Virus record (IMG/VR): IMGVR_UViG_3300002231_000329
Span: 58,976-98,669 of that record
DNA from: a virus
Direction: 5' to 3' (one strand)
DNA: 39,694 bases
The notes beneath the pieces are model-generated. The model was not told where the DNA came from and did no database searches. It saw nothing but the letters and a program-made list of their open reading frames with translations. Below are positions 10,324 through 18,344 of the stretch, piece after piece (within the stretch, counting starts at the first letter, position 1; the number at the start of each line of letters is the position of its first letter). The translations under genes were made by a program, and so were the position numbers.

Positions 10324-10608
10324 ATGCCAACATATTTATATAAACATCCAGATACTGGAGAAGTTAAGGAGGTCATTCATAAGATGAGTGATATCGATAC
10401 ACCATCAGAGGAAACCTTGAAGGAGATTTCCACAGAAGATGGTAGAATTATGGAGAGAGTTCCTGCAGCACCTGCTTTAATGGAGTTTTCTATGTCTTCG
10501 AAAGAAGGTAAGAAGAAGATATTGAAGAAGAGATCTTCGGATCATTTCAAGAAAGAGGTGAGAGAAGTGCAGGCTAACTTAAATGGGGAAACGGGGGCTC
10601 AATTTTAA
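10324..10608 (+). CDS. FmdB-like small protein without zinc ligands
   Basis: A 94-residue protein starting 'MPTYLYKHPDTGEVKEV', which resembles the N-terminus of FmdB-type zinc-ribbon proteins (M-P-T-Y-x-Y-x-C). Here no cysteine is present at all, so a zinc ribbon cannot form. 'HKMSDIDTP' and 'GRIMERVPAAP' match the following parts of that fold. The C-terminal 40 residues are basic and helical ('KKKILKKRSSDHFKKEV'), suggesting nucleic-acid contact. It starts two bases after the resolvase stop and is probably co-translated. The family link is by eye and moderately sure; function is unknown. Confidence 0.7.
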   Translation: MPTYLYKHPDTGEVKEVIHKMSDIDTPSEETLKEISTEDGRIMERVPAAPALMEFSMSSKEGKKKILKKRSSDHFKKEVREVQANLNGETGAQF

Positions 10609-10610
10609 TT

Positions 10611-10933
10611 ATGGTAAGTAAGAGCGTAGACGTAAAGGGGATCATGAATCTTCTTGTTAAAGAAATGGGGACATAGAATTGTAAGGTTTGAAGAGTCTGA
10701 GGGGGTATTATTCATTTTACATTTCCCATGAATTTACTCCTGCAAGTAAAGACGTAGCAGAGTTTCATTCTTTAAGGGGCGTAGATATTAGTTCTTGGGT
10801 AGCATCTAGGGCAAATCATCAATCTGTTCCAGAGAATGAGAAAGTTCAATTCTCTCAGAGCCTAGACAACGATTTACCAATTGGTATGCAGTTTCACAAA
10901 GACGTATTATGGAAGCAGTATTTAACGTATTAA
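10611..10933 (+). CDS. hypothetical protein, interrupted by frame breaks
   Basis: I do not recognise the product. ATG 10611 opens 'MVSKSVDVKGIMNLLVKEMG' and stops at a TAG after 21 codons. Reading on in the other frames gives 'HRIVRFEESEG' and then 'YYSFYISHEFTPASKDVAEF' through to 'FHKDVLWKQYLTY'. The breaks are near 10677 and at GGGGG 10701-10705. If one base is removed at each place, a single protein of about 105 residues results. This is an inference from continuity, since the family is unknown. Its end overlaps the next gene by 25 bases. Confidence 0.5.
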
Positions 10934-11151
10934 AAGGACCCTTTTCTAGTAAGCTCAAGAGAGATTTCAATACATCTCATCCAGAGCTTATCGATAGAGT
11001 AAGTAGTAAGAATTGGAAAGATACTCAGATTTTCCTCGATGGATATTATTCATGTCTAAGCAAAGTTATGGAGAGTCCAATAAATCCTGAAGAGGTGGAG
11101 GGACTAATGATATCTGAGTCACTTAAATTCATTGTAAAAAACATCAAGTAG
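10909..11151 (+). CDS. hypothetical helical protein
   Basis: An 80-residue unknown protein, mainly helical by composition ('VFNVLKGPFSSKLKRDF', 'WKDTQIFLDGYYSCLSKV'), ending in a Lys-rich tail at a TAG stop. It begins inside the end of the preceding gene and stops 2 bases before the RNase HI start, consistent with one operon for resolvase, this gene, RNase HI and helicase. No motif assigns a function. Confidence 0.65.
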   Translation: MEAVFNVLKGPFSSKLKRDFNTSHPELIDRVSSKNWKDTQIFLDGYYSCLSKVMESPINPEEVEGLMISESLKFIVKNIK

Positions 11152-11153
11152 GA

Positions 11154-11619
11154 ATGCAGCAAGCATATGTGTATACTGATGGTAGTTGTGATAATAGAAC
11201 CGGAGTAGATGGTGGATATGGTGTTGTTATAGTTTATGGCGACAAGGTATTTAAAAATATCTGGAGGAAAGTATTGCAATACTACCAGTCAGAGAATGGA
11301 GTTAATGGCAGTAATAGCTGCACTTAAAAAACTCAAGGAATTAGAGTGCATGGCCACCATATTCATCGACACTAGATACATTGTTGATTCAGTTAATCAA
11401 AAGTGGTTGTTTAGATGGGAGAAGGATAATTTCAAAGACAGGAAAAACTCTGGAATGTGGAAGGTGTTTCTAGAGCTATACAGGCATTTCGATGATGGTG
11501 ATATCATTCTTAAGTGGGTGAAGGGTCATGACGGTAATGAGTACAATGAAATGGCTGATAGATTGGCTTGGAGGGGTGCTAAGAAAGAGGGAGAGTTTAT
11601 TGTAGATGAGATAGGTTAA
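11154..11619 (+). CDS. rnhA: ribonuclease HI, interrupted by one frame break
   Basis: ATG 11154 opens 'MQQAYVYTDGSCDNRTG', the RNase HI first strand with its catalytic Asp. At AAAAA (11253-11257) the frame breaks; with one A removed it continues 'KVFKISGGKYCNTTSQRMEL' with the catalytic Glu, then 'TIFIDTRYIVDSVNQ' (third acidic residue) and 'LKWVKGHDGNEYNEMADRLA' (His loop and last Asp). All four catalytic positions are therefore present in a protein of about 154 residues, the normal length. RNase HI removes RNA primers from Okazaki fragments, which suits the adjacent replication genes. The helicase gene starts 10 bases after its stop. Confidence 0.88.
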
Positions 11620-11629
11620 GACAAAACGA

Positions 11630-13174
11630 ATGGGAGCTAAATTTAAGCCATCAAAACATCAGCAAGACATATATAAGGAGATCCGAATAGGAACTGGTAA
11701 TTTGCTTATTGGGGCGGTTGCAGGTAGTGGAAAGACCACCACCATTGTAGAGGCCCTTAAGCTTATCCCGGTTCATAAGAAGGTGATATTTTTGGCATTC
11801 AATAAATCCATTGTAGAGGAGCTTATTAAGAGAGTTCCTAGTAGGGTGAAAGTATCTACCCTACATTCCTTTGGTATGAGGCAATGTATATCTTATTATG
11901 GTGCCACGTTTGTGAATGAGATAAAGTCTTTCAAGTTCATAAAGCCAATTATTGATAGGGAGGAGAAGAAGTTAAGAGAACTGAAGGGCAACTCTAAAGA
12001 AGACAATGACTGGTATTTGAATTTTAGAAAAAAGAGAGGAAGCTACATGTTCATTATGCTTAGGCTTCTAGATCTTTTTCGAATGAACTTATACATCAAT
12101 CTAGAGGATATTAGGAAGGTGAATAACCATTATAATCTCGGAGCGTCTGATGATGTTATCAAATGGACTGGAGAGGCTATTGGTAAGATGAGGAGGTATA
12201 ATAAGTCTAATTACGATAAGAGGTTTCATATCGATTTTACAGACATGATATATCTTCCAGCTACTAACCTCAAGATTCCTGTAGATCAATATGACTATAT
12301 CTTTGTTGATGAGTGTCAAGATTTAAATAGAGCTCAACAAGATCTTCTATTTAGGATGAGGCATAAAAAGACTAGGGTTATTTCTGTGGGAGATCAATAT
12401 CAGTCGATTTATGGATTTGCTGGATCTGATGTAGAGTCTTACAATAGGCTTGCAGATTACCCCAACACCAAACAACTCCCTCTTTCAGTATGCTATCGAT
12501 GTGCTACTAGCATTATAGAGAAAGCTCAGACTATCTATGATCATATTCAGCCGTTTGAGAAGGCCATTGAGGGTGAGGTGAGATATGATGGTTTTGTTGA
12601 TGAGATAGATGGTGAGGACTTTGTTTTGTGTAGAAACACAGCTCCTCTAGTGTCGTTGTATTTCGAGCTTATAAGGCAAGGGAAGAAGGTCTTTATAAAG
12701 GGTAGAGATATAGGGGAGAATTTGCTGAGGGAGTTAGATGGATATGGTCATTTGTCTACAGAAGACACCAAAGACGCATTAGAGGAAAACCTAGACAAAC
12801 TCATGCAGTCATTAAAAGACAAGGGGATATCTAGACCTCAATTTCATGACACATACATACAGGCTAAAGAGAAATTCTTAGTACTTCAAGTGTTCATGAA
12901 TCAGTATAAAACAACAAACGATGTTGTTGATGCTATAAAGAAGTTGTTCAGAGATGAGGGATCCGGCATTGTGTTGTCCACCATACATAAATCCAAGGGA
13001 TTGGAGGCAAGGAGGGTGTTTGTTATCAGAGAAGACCTCCTACCCAGTCAGTTTGCTGTAAAGGATTGGCAGAAGGCTCAAGAGAAAAACCTTGAGTATG
13101 TTATGATTACTCGGGCACAAGAGGAGTTAATTTACATACCAACTTATCATTGGACTAATGATGATAAAAACTAA
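11630..13174 (+). CDS. UvrD/Rep-family SF1 DNA helicase
   Basis: A 514-residue superfamily 1 helicase with the expected motifs in order: Q-motif region 'FKPSKHQQDIYKEI', Walker A 'GAVAGSGKTTTIVEA', motif Ia 'IFLAFNKSIVEELIKR', 'VSTLHSFGMRQC', Walker B 'YIFVDECQDLNRAQQDLL', motif III 'GDQYQSIYGFAGSD', motif V 'VLSTIHKSKGLEARRVFVI' and motif VI 'LEYVMITRAQEELIYI'. It is shorter than cellular UvrD (about 720), lacking most of the accessory inserts. Such enzymes move 3' to 5' on ssDNA and can also clear recombinase filaments. No replicative DnaB-type helicase is seen in this window, so this may be the fork helicase or a repair helicase. Confidence 0.9.
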   Translation: MGAKFKPSKHQQDIYKEIRIGTGNLLIGAVAGSGKTTTIVEALKLIPVHKKVIFLAFNKSIVEELIKRVPSRVKVSTLHSFGMRQCISYYGATFVNEIKSFKFIKPIIDREEKKLRELKGNSKEDNDWYLNFRKKRGSYMFIMLRLLDLFRMNLYINLEDIRKVNNHYNLGASDDVIKWTGEAIGKMRRYNKSNYDKRFHIDFTDMIYLPATNLKIPVDQYDYIFVDECQDLNRAQQDLLFRMRHKKTRVISVGDQYQSIYGFAGSDVESYNRLADYPNTKQLPLSVCYRCATSIIEKAQTIYDHIQPFEKAIEGEVRYDGFVDEIDGEDFVLCRNTAPLVSLYFELIRQGKKVFIKGRDIGENLLRELDGYGHLSTEDTKDALEENLDKLMQSLKDKGISRPQFHDTYIQAKEKFLVLQVFMNQYKTTNDVVDAIKKLFRDEGSGIVLSTIHKSKGLEARRVFVIREDLLPSQFAVKDWQKAQEKNLEYVMITRAQEELIYIPTYHWTNDDKN

Positions 13175-13185
13175 GTAAAGTTATT

Positions 13186-13267
13186 ATTGGATTTAGGTCT
13201 GTAAAGTCAGATATTTAAAATCCAATACCACCAAAATCTACTAACTAAACATCAATTAGTAGGTTTT
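13186..13267 (+). terminator. two hairpins in an intergenic gap; second one terminator-like
   Basis: First inverted repeat: ATTGGATTT (13186-13194) with AAATCCAAT (13218-13226). Second: AAAATCTACTAA (13233-13244) with TTAGTAGGTTTT (13256-13267), ending in T residues, with one T-G wobble. They fill the 110-base gap after the helicase gene and probably end the recombination operon. Confidence 0.5.
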
Positions 13268-13284
13268 AAAATTGTATATACATT

Positions 13285-13638
13285 ATGGAAGAACTTAGAA
13301 AGCTAGAAAGCAGAAAACAAGAATGGTTAAAGCTTCATAAAGAGCTTACTGATCGAATGCATCAAATTACTATTGCTAAGAATGCAGATTACACCGGGAG
13401 CACCGATGATCCATTTGCAAACTTTAGGAGAGTTGAAGCCATGGGGATTACCACAACTGAAGTAGGTTTTTTAACTAGAATGCTGGATAAGATGTCTAGG
13501 ATTGCTTCATTTACTCAAAATGAAGAGCTTTTGGTAAAGGATGAGTCAGTAGAGGATACTCTACTCGATTTAGCTAACTACTCTCTTTTGTTTATAGGGT
13601 ACTTAAATGACAGGAAATCTCTAAATGAGAGACTGTAA
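13285..13638 (+). CDS. Nmad1/DUF1599-like protein
   Basis: A 117-residue helical protein with the signature of the nucleotide-modification-associated domain 1 family (DUF1599): 'KNADYTGSTDDPFANFRRVE', 'GFLTRMLDKMSRIASF' and 'VEDTLLDLANYSLLFIGYL'. The family is common in phages and is linked by gene neighbourhood to modified-base pathways and nucleotide pools; a biochemical reaction is not established as far as I know. The three motifs are all present, so the family call is good. It opens a cluster with phosphoribosyltransferase, dCTP deaminase-like and dNMP kinase genes. Confidence 0.8.
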   Translation: MEELRKLESRKQEWLKLHKELTDRMHQITIAKNADYTGSTDDPFANFRRVEAMGITTTEVGFLTRMLDKMSRIASFTQNEELLVKDESVEDTLLDLANYSLLFIGYLNDRKSLNERL

Positions 13639-13661
13639 AACTTACATCAGAATAAGAATTT

Positions 13662-14060
13662 ATGAACGGAAATAAAGTCACTACCCATAGTATTAGCATG
13701 GGAACTACTGTTTATGTGTTGAGTCACATCATGTCTCAATGCATTGAGGACCTAAAAGGTACTCCACTTTACTCAAGAAAGCTTAAGAGTCTTCTCAATC
13801 AAGTACAACCAGAGACAGATAAGTATGTTGAGATTGTTTATAGAGACTTAATAGGATATGACCCTGAGTCAGCTGAAACATATCATCACCTTATTGATTG
13901 TGTGGAGGTGTTTATCGATGCACTGAAGTCAAGCGATATCTTTAAGATATCAAGAGTTTTGTGTGATTTTAAGAATGGGAATATTTTGGAACTGCCAGAA
14001 GGCAAACACGGTAAAATAATCTCTCAGTTAGATAAATATGAAGGCGAAATTAAAGTATGA
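13662..14060 (+). CDS. hypothetical helical protein
   Basis: I do not recognise this 132-residue protein. It is mostly helical, with amphipathic stretches 'TTVYVLSHIMSQCIEDL' and 'YHHLIDCVEVFIDALKS', and has no membrane segment or catalytic motif. It lies 23 bases after the Nmad1-like gene, and the next small gene starts inside its last codons. Its position suggests the nucleotide-metabolism operon, but nothing in the residues shows a function. Confidence 0.7.
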   Translation: MNGNKVTTHSISMGTTVYVLSHIMSQCIEDLKGTPLYSRKLKSLLNQVQPETDKYVEIVYRDLIGYDPESAETYHHLIDCVEVFIDALKSSDIFKISRVLCDFKNGNILELPEGKHGKIISQLDKYEGEIKV

Positions 14061-14199
14061 TCAAGATGCTTTTTCATTAAAGGCAGGCACCCCTATTGAG
14101 GTGGTTTTACAGGGATATGATGACGCTTATAAGGAGAAGACTTATAGGGTTGTTGGAATGAATTGCTGGTTTCCAGAATCTGACTTAATATTCATATAG
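14038..14199 (+). CDS. small hypothetical protein (53 aa)
   Basis: A short gene with ATG at 14038 overlapping the upstream gene by 23 bases and ending in TAG two bases before the next ATG. It encodes 'MKAKLKYDQDAFSLKAG' then 'TPIEVVLQGYDDAYKEKTYR' and 'NCWFPESDLIFI'. Alternating hydrophobic residues and the closing W-F-P-E-S-D suggest a small beta-barrel like other short phage SH3-like proteins. The tight packing and codon-like composition support it as real. Confidence 0.6.
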   Translation: MKAKLKYDQDAFSLKAGTPIEVVLQGYDDAYKEKTYRVVGMNCWFPESDLIFI

Positions 14200-14201
14200 C
14201 T

Positions 14202-14402
14202 ATGTTTTCACCCAATGGAGAAAAATATAGAGTGTATTACATAGTCAACACTATTATCCCATCAGAGGGGAGCATAGATTCTTTCTATGTAGATACACCG
14301 CGCAATGAAGATGTGATTGAGGAGATAATAGCTACTAGACCTCATTTGGAGATCTACCGAAATAGTATTAAAATTGTCAATTACGAACCCATAAAAGGAT
14401 AA
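14202..14402 (+). CDS. small hypothetical protein (66 aa)
   Basis: A 66-residue unknown protein ('MFSPNGEKYRVYYIVNTI' to 'KIVNYEPIKG') with an alpha/beta pattern and no catalytic motif. It lies two bases after the previous TAG and is directly followed by the phosphoribosyltransferase-like ATG, so it belongs to the same operon. Confidence 0.65.
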   Translation: MFSPNGEKYRVYYIVNTIIPSEGSIDSFYVDTPRNEDVIEEIIATRPHLEIYRNSIKIVNYEPIKG

Positions 14403-14918
14403 ATGAAAAAATTAATACCGTATAACAGGATAGCTCACGCTGCAAAGCAGTGTGCAAAGTCCATTAATGAGGCAAGAGAGAATAATCCCATATTAGCAGA
14501 TAAACCTCTTGTGTACTTGTCAGTTTTAAATGACTCTATTCTATGGGCATCGGAAGTCATTAAAGAAACTACTGTTTCCAATAAGGTTGATTTCATTCAG
14601 CTTTTAAAAAACAAGAAAGGTGAGTATTCGGTTGATATAGAGCCGGATTTAAATCTAAAAGGATGTCACGTTATCATCTTAACTGGGCTTGTTAGTTCGG
14701 CCAATAAGATGAGGGTTGTTAAAGAGTATTTGTTGTCCAAGCAAGATCCAGAGTGGATTGATGTATGTACTTTATTGGCAAGGGAAGGCGTTGTTGAGTA
14801 TCCTAAGTATCTTGGATATCTAATTGGTAAAAATGATTATGTTGTTGGTTTTGGGATAAATAACGCAGAATCCCACAGAGGAGATATTAAAAACATCTAC
14901 CATAAAACAAAGAAGTAA
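14403..14918 (+). CDS. HPRT-like phosphoribosyltransferase fold with degenerate PRPP loop
   Basis: The 171-residue protein follows the hypoxanthine phosphoribosyltransferase layout: an early 'PLVYLSVLNDSILWASEVI', a substrate-strand region 'VEYPKYLGYLIGKNDYVVGF' matching the HPRT 'yvGf.i.d.fvvGyG' block, and a short 'GINNAESHRGDIKNIY' tail like the 'D..e.yR.l..I' end. The PRPP-binding loop, normally an acidic E-D-x-x-D-T/S-G motif, reads 'VIILTGLVSSANKMRV' with no acidic residues. It may therefore bind a nucleotide or partner without catalysing transfer, or use a different chemistry. The fold is fairly likely; salvage of a purine base is only a possibility. The stop overlaps the next ATG by one base (TAATG). 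Confidence 0.6.
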   Translation: MKKLIPYNRIAHAAKQCAKSINEARENNPILADKPLVYLSVLNDSILWASEVIKETTVSNKVDFIQLLKNKKGEYSVDIEPDLNLKGCHVIILTGLVSSANKMRVVKEYLLSKQDPEWIDVCTLLAREGVVEYPKYLGYLIGKNDYVVGFGINNAESHRGDIKNIYHKTKK

Positions 14919-15460
14919 TGAATCTATTAAGCGGAAAATCCCTTATTGATAACGAGGTTATCCTGGGGAATATTTTGGAGAGAAATATAAAACCTACTTC
15001 AGTTGGATTGACTATTGAGACCATTCACAAAACAAATGTACCCCAATCAGTTGATGATTTTGGGTACATTAATTCCTCAGGGGATAGCGTAGTGGATAAT
15101 CTCCATGCTATTCATTTATCTTCAGATCATCGATTGGAGGATGGAGAATCTTTTTGGACCTTAAATAAAGGAACATATTGGATTAAGTTTAATGAAAGAA
15201 TGAGCGATGGATTGAGTGATAATATTTCTTATCAAATCAATCAAAGTGCTTCATTGTTAAGAAATGGTGCTGTATTGCACCCCAGTCTTTCCACTCCATC
15301 AATAAACTTCGAGGCACTATTGATCGTTGGTTCTCCAGTTAAGATTTCACAGAGAGCATCTATTGCAGATGTGAGTGTGTTTTCTAAAACAGCCAATGGG
15401 ACAGATAAGTCTGGTTTGTTTAGTCATCTTTCGTGGATAGTATCATGGGGGATCAAGTAG
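14918..15460 (+). CDS. dCTP deaminase / dUTPase-superfamily protein
   Basis: A 180-residue protein with the beta-rich trimeric dUTPase fold pattern: 'IKPTSVGLTIETIHK' corresponds to the family's Q-P-S-S-V-D-L-R motif, 'GTYWIKFNERMSD' to the central strand, and 'SASLLRNGAVLHPSLSTP' to the R-S-S-L/G-R-x-G region. Several signature residues are changed (for example G for D in the first motif), so activity is uncertain. Family members remove dUTP or deaminate dCTP, supplying dUMP for thymidylate synthesis; ThyX and dCMP deaminase are encoded elsewhere in this window. It ends in TAG and overlaps the next gene in another frame. Confidence 0.65.
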   Translation: MNLLSGKSLIDNEVILGNILERNIKPTSVGLTIETIHKTNVPQSVDDFGYINSSGDSVVDNLHAIHLSSDHRLEDGESFWTLNKGTYWIKFNERMSDGLSDNISYQINQSASLLRNGAVLHPSLSTPSINFEALLIVGSPVKISQRASIADVSVFSKTANGTDKSGLFSHLSWIVSWGIK

Positions 15461-15645
15461 AATACAGAACTCTATATTGCGATAATGTAATCACCTCTAC
15501 CGAATCTGCTATTTTAGTAGAGGTTGATGGTGATGAGACATGGATACCTAAAAGCAATATAGAGTCTCCGGAAGAAGTGAAGGAAGATCTTCCGGATCAA
15601 GAGATAGAGGTTGTAGGTTGGTTTTATGATAAGTACTGGATATAA
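15445..15645 (+). CDS. small hypothetical protein
   Basis: The first good start is ATG 15445 ('MGDQVEYRTLYCDN'), giving 66 residues; a GTG/ATG cluster upstream at 15433 is possible. The centre 'SAILVEVDGDETWIPKSNI' is a pattern often seen in short phage proteins, where a strand pair precedes W-I-P-K-S. The acidic stretch 'EEVKEDLPDQEIEV' follows. Function unknown. It overlaps the dUTPase-like gene and its TAA overlaps the kinase ATG by one base. Confidence 0.65.
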   Translation: MGDQVEYRTLYCDNVITSTESAILVEVDGDETWIPKSNIESPEEVKEDLPDQEIEVVGWFYDKYWI

Positions 15646-16127
15646 TGGATCAGGCACCTGATATAATATTTGTATTTGGCAAGATATGTAGTGGTAAAGA
15701 TACGTTTGCTTCTGACTGTACGGATAGAGAGCAAATAGCTTCTTCAGACATTGTTAAATCAATTATTAAGTCGAAGGATAGAAAATCACTGCAGGACACT
15801 GCGCATCTTGATAAAAAGATAGCTGCTGGAATATTTGAGAAGATCGAAAAGAATAAGCTGTACTGTATTACAGGAATTAGGCAGCTATCGATCTTACTTA
15901 AGTTGAAGTTCCTCCTCCAGTCCAATGTAATTACATTTCATTTAATATGGCTTGAGGCAAGTGATGAGGAGCTGAAGGGAAGATATGAATCTCGAGGTGA
16001 TGCTAGAGATAAGGATTTATCCTTTGAGGAGGCTTTAAAGAGGGATGACAATCTAGGTTTAGGTGAACTAGAAGATTGGCTTACTTATCAAAACGAAGAA
16101 GAGTTAACTGTAATAAATAACGAATGA
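15645..16127 (+). CDS. deoxynucleoside monophosphate kinase-like protein
   Basis: A 160-residue P-loop kinase. Walker A is 'VFGKICSGKDTFA' near residue 12, followed by 'QIASSDIVKSIIK', where a D and basic residues would hold the nucleotide. The 'CITGIRQLS' strand resembles the R-containing acceptor region, and 'LKGRYESRGDARDKDLSF' looks like the arginine-rich lid. Family members convert dNMPs to dNDPs, and NDP kinase (32080) can complete the step to dNTP. The length is typical for short phage kinases. The preferred base cannot be read from the sequence. Its TGA overlaps the next ATG. Confidence 0.78.
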   Translation: MDQAPDIIFVFGKICSGKDTFASDCTDREQIASSDIVKSIIKSKDRKSLQDTAHLDKKIAAGIFEKIEKNKLYCITGIRQLSILLKLKFLLQSNVITFHLIWLEASDEELKGRYESRGDARDKDLSFEEALKRDDNLGLGELEDWLTYQNEEELTVINNE

Positions 16128-16597
16128 TGAAAACTTTCATTGGAGTAAAAGCAATCAAGGCAGAACTGTGTACTCACGGTGATTATGCTTTGGAAAAGTT
16201 TGGGAAATCGGATTCCAAGCTATCTAATATCCCACCAGAAGAGATGGGATATAAGGTCATTTATGATAATGACTATGTGTCTTGGTCACCTAAGGATGTG
16301 TTCGAAGAATCTTACTTCCCTTTAGTTGATGCAGATAAAATATCTGAGGAGGATGTCGACATCTTTATGGGGGAGGTTGTTGGAACTAGGTTTGATGAGA
16401 AAACCACAATAGTTACCGCAGAAACCTTGACCGGATTTAGACAGTATGAAACCAGTTCTTGTGTTGATCCCAAAAACTACGATCATGCCATTGGCAAGGA
16501 AGCTGGGAGGAAAAGAATTGAAGACTCACTGTGGAAACACTTAGGATTCGTCCTACAATGGGCTAAATTTGGGCTAAACAACAACATTAAGGACTAA
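16124..16597 (+). CDS. N4 gp49 / Sf6 gene 66-family protein with an extra N-terminal module
   Basis: The 157-residue protein has two parts. Residues 1-65 ('MGYKVIYDNDYVSWSPKDVF') match a short phage motif in which a G-Y-x-V strand precedes S-W-S-P-K-D-V-F. Residues 75-157 match the N4 gp49/Sf6 gp66 family: 'TIVTAETLTGFRQYETSSCV' then 'DPKNYDHAIGKEAGRKRIED' and 'LWKHLGFVLQWAKFG'. Phage proteins with this family domain are widespread and uncharacterised. There are ATG codons at 16124 and 16127; either fits. It is the last gene before a strong terminator. Confidence 0.75.
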   Translation: MMKTFIGVKAIKAELCTHGDYALEKFGKSDSKLSNIPPEEMGYKVIYDNDYVSWSPKDVFEESYFPLVDADKISEEDVDIFMGEVVGTRFDEKTTIVTAETLTGFRQYETSSCVDPKNYDHAIGKEAGRKRIEDSLWKHLGFVLQWAKFGLNNNIKD

Positions 16598-16622
16598 CCC
16601 AAGATCTGGATACCATCTAAGC

Positions 16623-16657
16623 AAAACCCCTCTAGTTATCTAGCAGGGGTTTTTTTA
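16623..16657 (+). terminator. Rho-independent terminator
   Basis: ACCCCT and CTAG pair with CTAG and AGGGGT (one bulged C) around a TTAT loop, followed by seven T residues. It closes the nucleotide-metabolism operon. Confidence 0.9.
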
Positions 16658-16724
16658 TTGCCTCATTTAATAACTTACTATCATGTAAATCACTATATTG
16701 CTGTATTATTAAACTTTTGTTGAT

Positions 16725-18192
16725 ATGCAAAACAAGCACCAAAAGCTTATAGATACTTACAAAAGGGAGGTATCTGAGGCTTTAAAGAAATATCCAGACT
16801 CCTCTAACTCTGAAATAACGAGAAGGCTTAATGAGGAATACGGAGTCCCAGTCAATTTTGACTACCTCCGAGTTGCAATAGGCGAATATAGGAAAGAAGA
16901 GAATGTAGAAGACCCATCGATTGAGTTGAATGCTGTAGAAGATAAAAAATACAGTGTCTCCAATGATGGGTCTTCTTATTTTTGGGGAACCAAGAGAGGC
17001 TCGATGAAGTTTACCGTAGGTTTCATTGATGAAATATTTTTTGAATACTCTGAGCATGGTCAAGACCTCTCCCAGACCGAGATGATCAATAAGCATAATT
17101 TAGAGGTCTGGCAATGGAATAGCATTAAGAGCACTTTCATGCTCTTTAAGAAATCAAACGTCTTCTCACCACACACCATGGACAACACTTCTAGGGAGAA
17201 GTTGGAAGAGATGATTAAGGAGAAAGTCTCCAAGAAGTTTGATAATCCACAGCTAGTGATCGAGAAGATCTACCAGAAGGGGCTCAATAGAGCCCACAAG
17301 AAGGTGATCACCGATCAAAGTAAGCAAGACTTCATGTGGAGGAGAATAATGTCTGATCTAGGCGATTTACTACCTCATTCCTCCGCTACCAAGTCCGTAA
17401 ACATTGTAACCTCTAAGCAATCTGATATTGAAACCTTAGTTGTACCAATTGCTGATTTACATGTAGGGGCAAAGGTTGAAGGAATCAGTGCCCTTAGGGA
17501 CTACGACTCTAAAGAGATTAGAAGAAGAGTAAGATGCATGATTGATGAGATCAATACTCAGAAGGCAAGCAAAGTAGTTCTAGCATTCATTGGTGACTTA
17601 ATAGAGTCATTCACCGGAGCTAATCACCCCAATAGTTGGCAGAGCATGGAATGGGGTATGTACGGAGCCCCTGTGATAAAGAATGTCATCGAAGTAATGG
17701 AAATGTTCACTCCAAGGTGTCAATAATGTCTCAGAAGTCGTGGGAGTGGCTGGTAATCATGATAGAGGTGACTCCAATAGGAATATTGATACGAAGGGAG
17801 AGATTGCGGAAGTGATATTTTACTTCATACAAAGAATGTACGGAAACACGCTCACTGTTGAGTTCGAATCCGACGTACTATCCAAAGACTATGATGGCTT
17901 CCAATACATCTTCACACACGGCCATTCTGGGCATTCATCGAAGTCTAGAGAAGGTAAGGACCTTGTTCTTCAGTATGGAGATAACAGCAAGTACAATATC
18001 ATCATAACGGGGCATTGGCATTCTCGAGATATTCCTCATGATAGTAGCATCTTTAGGTGGATTATATGTCCATCCATATTTGGTGGAAATGATTACTCTA
18101 ATAGATTAGGGTTCTGGACTAACCCCGGATATGTGATGATGTATAGAAAGGGCTCTGATGGCAGTATTAGGGTAATTGATGATTCTTTTTAA
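16725..18192 (+). CDS. metallophosphoesterase with N-terminal helical domain, one frame break
   Basis: One protein of about 488 residues in two frames. Residues 1-60 contain a helix-turn-helix-like stretch ('SNSEITRRLNEEYGVPVNF'). The phosphoesterase motifs run across both frames: 'VVPIADLHVGAKV' and 'LAFIGDLIESFTG' before the break, 'VGVAGNHDRGD', 'YIFTHGHSGHS' and 'IIITGHWHSRDI' after it. The break lies at about 17713-17726, where one extra base separates 'MEMFTP' from 'VNNVSEVVGVAGNHD'. Family members hydrolyse phosphoesters with two metal ions; the large N-terminal extension suggests a DNA-bound form. It stands alone between two terminators. A TATATTG at 16694-16700 may be its -7 element, although no TTTG lies at the right distance. 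Confidence 0.82.
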
Positions 18193-18201
18193 TATTTTTA
18201 T

Positions 18202-18260
18202 AACCTTAAGGTTGATATATAGATATTAATACCTATATTTACATTCATAACCCTTAAGGG
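18202..18260 (+). promoter_or_regulatory. putative promoter flanked by two CCTTAAGG palindromes
   Basis: TTG at 18212-18214, a 19-base spacer and TATATTTA at 18234-18241 form a promoter. Perfect palindromes AACCTTAAGGTT (18202-18213) and CCCTTAAGGG (18251-18260) flank it, the first touching the -33 element and the second lying near the expected transcript start. This is the geometry of a paired operator. No binding protein is known. Confidence 0.45.
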
Positions 18261-18265
18261 GGTTT

Positions 18266-18305
18266 GGGGGTTGAAAGGCGTAAGCCTCTACCCCTCTTTT
18301 TTTTT
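18266..18305 (+). terminator. Rho-independent terminator
   Basis: Stem GGGGT/ACCCC with an inner AGGC/GCCT stem around a GTAA loop, followed by nine T residues. It ends the phosphoesterase transcript and also lies only about 25 bases after the promoter at 18212-18241, so it could attenuate or end a short RNA. Confidence 0.85.
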
Positions 18306-18344
18306 CGGGGGCGGCATGAGTATATAAGAATAAGAAAGAGATAT

